Source of the DNA: Halobacillus_B rhizosphaerae
GTDB lineage: Bacteria; Bacillota; Bacilli; Bacillales; Halobacillaceae
NCBI RefSeq assembly: GCF_046719735.1
Contig: NZ_JAUTWQ010000011.1
Coordinates: forward strand, 1 to 64,000
DNA length: 64,000 nt
Reading direction: 5' to 3'
Shown here: positions 58,840-64,000 of the stretch, piece after piece
Layout: every line of letters begins with the position of its first letter
Numbering within the stretch: position 1 is the stretch's first letter
Made by a program: the position numbers and the translations under genes
Notes under the pieces: generated by a model
Databases searched by the model: none
What the model was told of the DNA's origin: nothing
Seen by the model: only the letters and a program-made list of their open reading frames with translations

Positions 58840-59957
58840 TTTATCAATTCCTCCTTTACTAAAATAGCCAAAGCGTGGTCGAGATCTTCAAGCAGGTCAT
58901 CGATATGTTCAATGCCGACGGAAAAGCGGAGGAGCCGGTTGCAAACGCCGTAGCTTGTTCGTTTTTCTTCCGGAATATCCGCATGAGTCTGAGTGGCTGG
59001 GTACGTAATAAAGCTTTCTACACCGCCCAAACTCTCCGCAAAAGTAATCGTCTGCAAGTTTCTTAAAAATGGATCGATGCAATGCTCCGAAGTTAACCGA
59101 AAAGAAACCATTCCTCCTCGTCCTGGATACAGCACATTAGCTACGGCGGGATGTTTTTCTAAAAATTGCACGACTGATTTTGCATTTGCTTCGTGCTGGC
59201 GCATTCTTAATGCCAATGTCTTCATGCCCCGCATGAGCAGCCAAGAATCGAAAGGGGACAATACAGCGCCGGCAGTATTTTGATAGATTCCAAGTTTCTC
59301 GCAAACTTCAGGTTTTTTAGCGACTAGTAACCCTGCCAGTACATCATTATGTCCTCCGAGATACTTGGTGGCACTGTGAATGACGATGTCGGCGCCTTCT
59401 TTTAAAGGCTGCTGCAGATAAGGCGTGTACAGGGTGTTATCCACGATTAACAACAGATTATGCTTCTTTGTGACCTCGGAAATTTTGGGAATGTCTGCGA
59501 CGTGCATTAATGGATTGGTCGGTGTTTCCACATAAATAGCTTTTGTCTGCTCCGTAATTTTCGCTTCAAGATTGGATAAATCTTGACTATCTGAATAATG
59601 GAAGGTGACTCCGGAGTGCTCGCTTACGTGTTCAAATAATCGATATGTCCCTCCGTATAGATCTTCCGAAACGAGAATTTCATCCCCCTGGTTAAATAAC
59701 GAGATCACGGTTTGGATGGCGGCCATCCCTGAACTGAAAGCGAACCCAGCCTCTCCTTCTTCAATTTCTGCAATGGTCCGTTCTAAGATAGCTCGGGTAG
59801 GATTGCCCGTTCTAGAGTAATCGAACCCTGTAGATTCTCCAATCCCTTTATGCTGGTAAGGGGTGGAGAAGTAGACAGGGGCACTGATGGCACCTGTGGG
59901 ATCTCCGTTGTTTTTTCCGGTATGAACAAATTTCGTTTCGTTATGAGGGGTAGACAT
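58836..59957 (-). CDS. metI: Cystathionine gamma-synthase / O-acetylhomoserine thiolyase
   Basis: A 373-residue PLP enzyme and first gene of the operon. It joins an acylated homoserine with cysteine (to cystathionine) or sulphide. FDYSRTGNPTRAILE near 45, FSSGMAAIQ near 73, LIVDNTLYTP near 172 and the PLP lysine in IHSATKYLGGHND near 196 are typical of MetI. The start is an ATG behind AAAAGGAG. The SAM riboswitch lies directly upstream, so expression rises when SAM is low. Confidence 0.93.
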   Translation of the reverse strand: MSTPHNETKFVHTGKNNGDPTGAISAPVYFSTPYQHKGIGESTGFDYSRTGNPTRAILERTIAEIEEGEAGFAFSSGMAAIQTVISLFNQGDEILVSEDLYGGTYRLFEHVSEHSGVTFHYSDSQDLSNLEAKITEQTKAIYVETPTNPLMHVADIPKISEVTKKHNLLLIVDNTLYTPYLQQPLKEGADIVIHSATKYLGGHNDVLAGLLVAKKPEVCEKLGIYQNTAGAVLSPFDSWLLMRGMKTLALRMRQHEANAKSVVQFLEKHPAVANVLYPGRGGMVSFRLTSEHCIDPFLRNLQTITFAESLGGVESFITYPATQTHADIPEEKRTSYGVCNRLLRFSVGIEHIDDLLEDLDHALAILVKEELIK

Positions 59958-60002
59958 TTTTCATTCTCCTTTTCAAGCACAAATTGTAATTTAAAAAACA
60001 AA

Positions 60003-60160
60003 AAAAGCCTTCTTATAAGAAGAAGACTTTAGAATGAATGATCCTTCTTCTTATCTTCCAAGTTGATGAATCAACTTGCTGGAGTTAGCACCTTTCTGGT
60101 CAAACCAGTGGTTGCTGAGGCTTCGTCGGGCCAGTCCCTCTGCCTCTCTTGATAAGAGAA
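60003..60160 (-). promoter_or_regulatory. SAM-I riboswitch (S-box) and terminator of the met operon
   Basis: On the minus strand the aptamer runs from P1 TCTTATC (60157-60151) through AGAGGCAGAGGGACTGGCCC, GACGAAGCCTCAGCAACC, GGTGCTAACTCCAGCAA and back to GATAAGA (60055-60049). These are the invariant S-box blocks. After P1, CTTCTTCTTAT (and a shorter CTTCTTATAAGAAG fold) and seven T near 60000 make the terminator. Its arm can pair with the 3' side of P1, so SAM binding favours termination. Confidence 0.96.
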
Positions 60161-60201
60161 AACGCTATTTAATTTTTCCGTAGTAAAAAATCCTTCTCAC
60201 T

Positions 60202-60230
60202 AATCTACACTACTTCGAATGATTTTACAA
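60202..60230 (-). promoter_or_regulatory. Promoter of the met operon
   Basis: On the minus strand TTGTAA (60230-60225), a 17-base spacer and TAGATT (60207-60202), about 45 bases before the S-box aptamer. Confidence 0.65.
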
Positions 60231-60337
60231 CAGAAAAAAGTGAATTATTTGAATTTTTTAATTAAATGTCATTCCATAAAGGCTTTCTATTCTTGTAGAC
60301 TTAGTTTCGAGACGATAGTGAGTGTTTAGGGACTGCG

Positions 60338-60525
60338 GGAAAAGGTTCGCTTTCCGTGGGGCAGGCGCTGAGCCTCCTCGAGCAAAGCTCTTTATGGTGC
60401 GAAAATACTGATTTAGAACCCTGCGGGAGGTTGGTAATGAAGAAGCATTTTATTTGTAATAAGTGGCGTTCATCCAGCTATGGTTGTGAGGGAATGAGCA
60501 ACGGTTTCCCGCACTATCTAATATG
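60338..60525. repeat. Intergenic repeat related to the Bacillaceae palindromic family (partial)
   Basis: This stretch holds TTCGCTTTCCGTGGGGCAGG and GCTGAGCCTCCTCG, which match the common Bacillaceae intergenic repeat in reverse reading and parts of the repeat at 20.76 kb. TGCGGGAAA near 60339 faces TTTCCCGCA near 60510, suggesting inverted ends. Together with the neighbouring element it explains most of the gene-free 60231-61162 region. An open frame of about 120 codons here has no binding site or family. Confidence 0.6.
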
Positions 60526-60675
60526 GATGAACAAACTTCGCTACGAAAGAAAATATCTTACAGAATTGATGTTACTTATGAATCAAGGGGGGGATTTCTA
60601 TATTAGGCTATTTAGAATTCCCTGGTTTTTGTTTAGCAGGTACTTTTTATATTTCCGTTCTCTCCATAATCATAA

Positions 60676-60916
60676 AGAGGTCGGGGAAATGGGGAGACTC
60701 CTATGGGAGGATAGGGCAGGGTGAGATCCCACAGGGCAATGCCCGAGGAAGCTCACCGCCCGCCCATGGAAAGTGAACAAATGTGGAATCGCCCCGATAG
60801 ACACGACACGCATAAGCAGAAACATCAAAAGGGATGTGATCTTTCATTCCGTTGATGTTCCTGCTTATGACGCGAGTGTCTGGGCGATGCAGCTGGCCGA
60901 GTCATTTCCCCGACCT
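60676..60916. repeat. MITE-like palindromic intergenic repeat, copy B (inverted relative to copy A)
   Basis: A 241-base element with ends AGAGGTCGGGG and CCCCGACCT. Read on the opposite strand it is close to copy A at 51788-52031 over its full length, including the GCTTATG-type hairpin and the GAGATCCCACA and GAAGCTCACCG blocks. The two copies flank the methionine operon and its terminator in opposite orientation. Confidence 0.85.
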
Positions 60917-61162
60917 TGAACCTGTATTCTTCGTAACGGAAACCGCAAGTCTTTAGTCTGAAGATTCACTTTCTTTGACGCAACAAATGTCTCGAAATCA
61001 AAATCTTCCCTACTTCTGCCCTTTATTGAAAGATTTATATCGAAATTATATCCTGAAATAAATAGATATCCCCCAGCATCAGCCTGACTTATACTTATGG
61101 TTATTGGAACAAGCAGGAACTTGAATGAACTACAGAAGGTGACATAGTCTGTCACAAAACGG

Positions 61163-61567
61163 TTAAGCAGGATTTTGGACGCCTGATTCTATGTAGGATC
61201 GAACTAATTTCCACTCTCCATTTAGATATTTAAAGGTGTCAAAAAATAAATTTGAAGTAGGGAGCTTTTCACCTTCTACAATAATGGAGACCCAGAAAGC
61301 TGCCTGCCATTCATCTTCTTTTAATTGTGTAATGGAATGGTCCGTATAAATCCATTCCATATCCATACCAGAGAAGTGATCAAACGCCTGCTTCCAGCCT
61401 TCAATGGATTGGTTAGAAACATAATCGACCACTTCATCTCCACGGATTTCTCGTGCAGCAAAATCCTTTGAGATGGTCTGCTTGAGAAAATTTAAATTCT
61501 GCTTGCCTGCCTGGTTCTTGAATTGGTCAAAGAATTGATGAAAAGAATCCCTTAAGTAATCAGTCAT
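61163..61567 (-). CDS. NTF2-like/SnoaL-like small protein
   Basis: A 134-residue protein whose pattern (FHQFFDQFKN at the start, IEGWKQAFDHFSGMDMEWIYTDHSIT in the middle, EWQAAFWVSIIVEGEKLPTSNLFFDTFKYLNGEWKLVRSYIE at the end) fits the NTF2/SnoaL cone-shaped fold with its closing WKL strand. A longer frame starts upstream without a binding site; the ATG at 61567 follows AAAGGAGGTTCGG. It lies 72 bases behind glsA on the same strand. The function is unknown. Confidence 0.78.
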   Translation of the reverse strand: MTDYLRDSFHQFFDQFKNQAGKQNLNFLKQTISKDFAAREIRGDEVVDYVSNQSIEGWKQAFDHFSGMDMEWIYTDHSITQLKEDEWQAAFWVSIIVEGEKLPTSNLFFDTFKYLNGEWKLVRSYIESGVQNPA

Positions 61568-61639
61568 AAGCCGAACCTCCTTTAAAGGATAATTCGTTAA
61601 AAAGACTCGAAATCCTTTCCCTTCCACTTAAACGATCAT

Positions 61640-62608
61640 TTAACGATCCTCTGGGGTTCTGCCATAAAAATGGCCTGTTCCAAACATGTTCAGTTCTAAG
61701 TCCTGAGAGATTTTCCTAAGCAAGGCCCCGCCTGCGGTGCTGTTTCCTTTTTCGTCAATCGCAGGACCGACGATACCGATGCCCATTATCCCGGGGACAA
61801 CACCTATGATACTGCCCGAAACCCCGCTTTTACATGGGAAACCAACTTCAACGGCGTACCTCCCGGAAGAGTTATACATACCGGATGTCATCATAATAGC
61901 TTTTACAGTCCGAAGATGGTGGGGCGGAATTAGTTTTTCGTCATTGTCAGGGGCTCGTCCTCCTCGAGATAAAAAGGTGCCGACTTTAGCAAAATCCTCA
62001 CAGCACATCATGACAGAGTTAATTCGGAAGTAAAGGTCAAGGGCTTCTTCCACATCACTGACGAGGCTTCCTGTGCTATGCATAAAGTAAGCAAGCGCAC
62101 GGTTTCTAGATCCGTTTGCTATTTCCGCTTCATACACTTTTTCATCTAAATCCAGGTCGTAATTATTCGTAATCCTTCGGAGAAATTTCAGGTAGCGATC
62201 GAACCTGTTTTTATTATCGTGACCCTTAATTAACGCTGACACAGCTATGGCTCCTGCGTTGATCATAGGGTTGAAAGGTTTGCTTGTATCATAAGATTCC
62301 AACTGACTGATTGAATTAAAGAAGTCTCCCATAGGCTCCATTCCCACTGCCTGAAAGACCCGGTCTTTTCCGAAATCATGGAGAGCAAGCATCAATGAAA
62401 TAATTTTAGATGTGCTTTGCATTGGAACATATTGTTTGGAATCGCCGCCAGAATAACAGGTTTGATCGTTCGTAATAATGGAGATGCCAAGCAGGTCCTG
62501 TTTCGTACCGTCAAAATCAGGGAGTGATTTGTTCACGGTTCCTTTTGAAGCATACGGTCTGCTGTCTTCAATGGCATCTTCTAAGTACTCATGGCTGAGG
62601 GATTTCAT
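61640..62608 (-). CDS. glsA: Glutaminase
   Basis: Glutaminase hydrolyses glutamine to glutamate and ammonia. The 322-residue protein has a serine-beta-lactamase-like fold with Ser65-x-x-Lys68 (QSTSK), the NPMINAGAIAV loop near 115 and the GVSGSIIGVVPG region near 265. The length is typical of bacterial GlsA. A TTG two codons upstream is possible, but the ATG at 62608 lies 7 bases from AAGGAG. In halophiles glutamate also serves as an osmolyte, so a role in salt response is plausible (inference). Confidence 0.94.
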   Translation of the reverse strand: MKSLSHEYLEDAIEDSRPYASKGTVNKSLPDFDGTKQDLLGISIITNDQTCYSGGDSKQYVPMQSTSKIISLMLALHDFGKDRVFQAVGMEPMGDFFNSISQLESYDTSKPFNPMINAGAIAVSALIKGHDNKNRFDRYLKFLRRITNNYDLDLDEKVYEAEIANGSRNRALAYFMHSTGSLVSDVEEALDLYFRINSVMMCCEDFAKVGTFLSRGGRAPDNDEKLIPPHHLRTVKAIMMTSGMYNSSGRYAVEVGFPCKSGVSGSIIGVVPGIMGIGIVGPAIDEKGNSTAGGALLRKISQDLELNMFGTGHFYGRTPEDR

Positions 62609-62725
62609 AGGCAATCTCCTTCTTTCTTATATAGATAGTTCTATGTACCCGGTAGAAGCAAAGGGATAAACGTTTCAGGAACACGGACTATGCAGCTTTT
62701 TCGAGCATTGGTATAGGGCTGAATG

Positions 62726-62773
62726 AAGAAGTAAACCCGAACCACAAGAAATCAATGGTTCGGGCTGCTTCTC
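62726..62773 (-). terminator. Terminator hairpin (CCGAACCA family) after cydB
   Basis: ACCCGAACCA (+ strand) pairs with TGGTTCGGG around a 12-base loop, with additional outer AAGTA/TGCTT pairing. It lies next to the cydB stop codon on the minus strand. Confidence 0.8.
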
Positions 62774-62782
62774 AACTCTTGA

Positions 62783-63808
62783 TCATTCTTGCTTTAAATA
62801 ACGCCGGTCTTTTAAGAATAGCTTCCAAAATAGAATAAACCCGGGAATAAGAATAGCAAACCCAATTCCGTAAACAATTAATAACTGATAAAAGATGGTT
62901 GGATTCGTAAAGCCGTCCGCTATAGTTAACTGAGGGAATACTAAGTAAGGCAGATGGGCAGATCCATAGGCATAAATGGCTGCTGCATATTGCAGCATGA
63001 TAAGGATGACCGCCGGCCTTGGAGAGCCGCGAAAGTTTTTGTATTTTCTTACAAATAAGAATCCGTATCCAACGAGAAAGAAGAAGGTGGAAACAATAAA
63101 CCAATCAGGATCCGCCTTAATATTATCCACGATCCAGGAAGCTTCCTCTGGCATCGTTCCTATCGTAAGCGCAGCGATAATAATCGATATCGGGCCAAGC
63201 CAGATGGCATGGTTTCGGTAGGTTTGGAAAGCGGACCAATCGTCCGCTTCTTTGGCATAGTCCATTAGAAATACCGAAGAGATGAAGAGCTCTGTCGTTA
63301 ATCCGAAAGCAATATGCATGTAAAGTGTGGGATCTTGAAACAATTTCCCGTAAAGAAGCTGTGGATAGCCGTTTTCTAATTCTACAAATCCCCCCAAGGT
63401 AATGGGCAGAATACTGACGAGTAAAGCAGGAATTAAGAGTCCGGTAAAACCGGAAGTAATCCTCAGAACAGTTCTAAATTTTTGAACGTGATGAGCAAAC
63501 ACCATAAAGGTGGTTCGGATGGTAAGTAGTATGAGTCCGAGGCCGACGGGGAGGAGAAGTAAACTTCCGAGCATTGTTGTGGCAAACGGAAAAAAGTTCA
63601 CGAGTGCCACGACAAATATGACAAAAAACACGTTGGTTATTTCCCACGTAGGGGATAAAAAACGATTGGCAATGATGGAAGCATTTGTTTTCTTATTCCC
63701 GCCATAAATCATTCCCCAAAACCCTGCCCCAAAGTCGAGTGAACCTAAAATAGAGTAAACAAAGAGGAAACTCCATAATATAGTGATGGCTAACGTTGAT
63801 GCGTGCAT
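62783..63808 (-). CDS. cydB: Cytochrome bd-type oxidase subunit II
   Basis: A 341-residue membrane protein with about nine hydrophobic segments and the subunit II start LWSFLFVYSILGSLDFGAGFWGM. Further conserved stretches are FLSPTWEITNVFFVIFVVAL near 50 and YLVFPQLTIADGFTNPTIFY near 290. With subunit I it forms a quinol oxidase that passes electrons to oxygen; the sequence type is closer to YthB (cyanide-insensitive type) than to CydB of the cydABCD operon. The start follows AGAGGAGATG. It lies 15 bases behind the subunit I gene in one operon. Confidence 0.9.
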   Translation of the reverse strand: MHASTLAITILWSFLFVYSILGSLDFGAGFWGMIYGGNKKTNASIIANRFLSPTWEITNVFFVIFVVALVNFFPFATTMLGSLLLLPVGLGLILLTIRTTFMVFAHHVQKFRTVLRITSGFTGLLIPALLVSILPITLGGFVELENGYPQLLYGKLFQDPTLYMHIAFGLTTELFISSVFLMDYAKEADDWSAFQTYRNHAIWLGPISIIIAALTIGTMPEEASWIVDNIKADPDWFIVSTFFFLVGYGFLFVRKYKNFRGSPRPAVILIMLQYAAAIYAYGSAHLPYLVFPQLTIADGFTNPTIFYQLLIVYGIGFAILIPGFILFWKLFLKDRRYLKQE

Positions 63809-63823
63809 AAATGGTCATCTCCT

Positions 63824-64000
63824 CTATGAAGTAAGCTCATTTTCGACGGGGTGTCTCTTAAAGTAGAATCTTAGAACAAAGGCGGTCACAAACAATAGAG
63901 TTAAATAAAGGGACAGGAATAAAATAAACAGCGTGCCAACACTAGCCGATTTCGTAGCAGCAGCATCCGTTCTGAGCACATCGTTAATCGTCCATGGCTG
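63824..64000 (-). CDS. cydA: Cytochrome bd-type oxidase subunit I, C-terminal end (partial)
   Basis: The last 58 codons of subunit I, continuing beyond the window edge. The reading starts QPWTINDVLRT, the conserved GRQPWxxxxVLRT region of CydA, then holds one membrane segment (GTLFILFLSLYLTLLFVTAFVL) and a basic-acidic tail ending ENELTS. It is the first gene of the cydA-cydB pair. The haem ligands lie in the missing part. Confidence 0.88.
   Translation of the reverse strand, partial: QPWTINDVLRTDAAATKSASVGTLFILFLSLYLTLLFVTAFVLRFYFKRHPVENELTS

Noticed and set aside
60356..60724. A 122-codon open frame in the repeat region behind the met operon promoter
   Set aside because: It crosses two intergenic repeats, lacks a binding site and has no recognisable product.
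60865..61155. A 96-codon minus-strand frame next to repeat copy B
   Set aside because: It starts in plain intergenic DNA and ends in the repeat; composition and lack of a binding site argue against a gene.

Overview
The window looks like a low-GC, endospore-lineage Bacillaceae chromosome, most likely a moderate halophile of the Halobacillus/Virgibacillus type. The genus is inferred from gene content and order and was not tested. Supporting signs are the sigW-rsiW-cdaA-cdaR-glmM-glmS block, an S-box methionine operon, a glmS ribozyme, a GlpP-type glp leader, a Spo0E-family phosphatase, a SleB-type hydrolase and strong AGGAGG ribosome binding sites. Layout: 1-1240 is the tail of an rRNA operon (5S 3' end) plus ten tRNA genes, two of them with decayed positions. 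1450-9950 is arginase, then the SigW regulon head and the cell-wall/c-di-AMP block, with GlmS controlled by a self-cleaving ribozyme. 10060-27520 holds accessory metabolism: YabR, a DUF819 transporter, a carbonic-anhydrase-like protein, the glycerol glpFK operon, YceI, a large unknown membrane protein, a DAO-type oxidase, a DJ-1 protein, a MurE-like ligase, a small HD hydrolase and a RibF paralogue. 27770-29900 is a MarR-controlled DHA2 efflux pump. 30016-34104 is a SAM hydrolase, an aldo/keto reductase, a 21-bp phased GATAGAA repeat array, a NERD-domain protein and UvsE. 34171-46620 is a mix ending in a gpx-ohrR peroxide module, transporters and a GntR/ABC/ECF-sigma operon. 46753-51219 is a TPP enzyme behind a GAF-PAS-GGDEF-EAL protein. 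52353-60230 is the SAM-riboswitch-controlled metI-metC-yitJ-metH operon (minus strand). 61163-64000 is glutaminase, an NTF2-like protein and a cytochrome bd-type oxidase (cydB plus the 3' end of cydA). How the parts work together: metI, metC, yitJ and metH form a full route from an acylated homoserine to methionine under one S-box. glpF and glpK share a CcpA site and an antitermination leader. The rsiW, cdaA and glm genes couple envelope stress, c-di-AMP and amino-sugar supply. Two layers of non-coding repeats run through the window. One is a set of at least eight intergenic terminator hairpins sharing a CCGAAC...GTTCGG core. The other is a set of MITE-like palindromic repeats, including two inverted copies near 51.9 and 60.8 kb. 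The signals most worth following are the GATAGAA phased array upstream of the NERD gene, a tRNA-Gly body with anticodon GCG and no C56, two genes with lesions at the second or third codon, the MurE-like ligase lacking the usual amino-acid-binding motif, and an ECF sigma factor encoded after an ABC permease with no anti-sigma gene.
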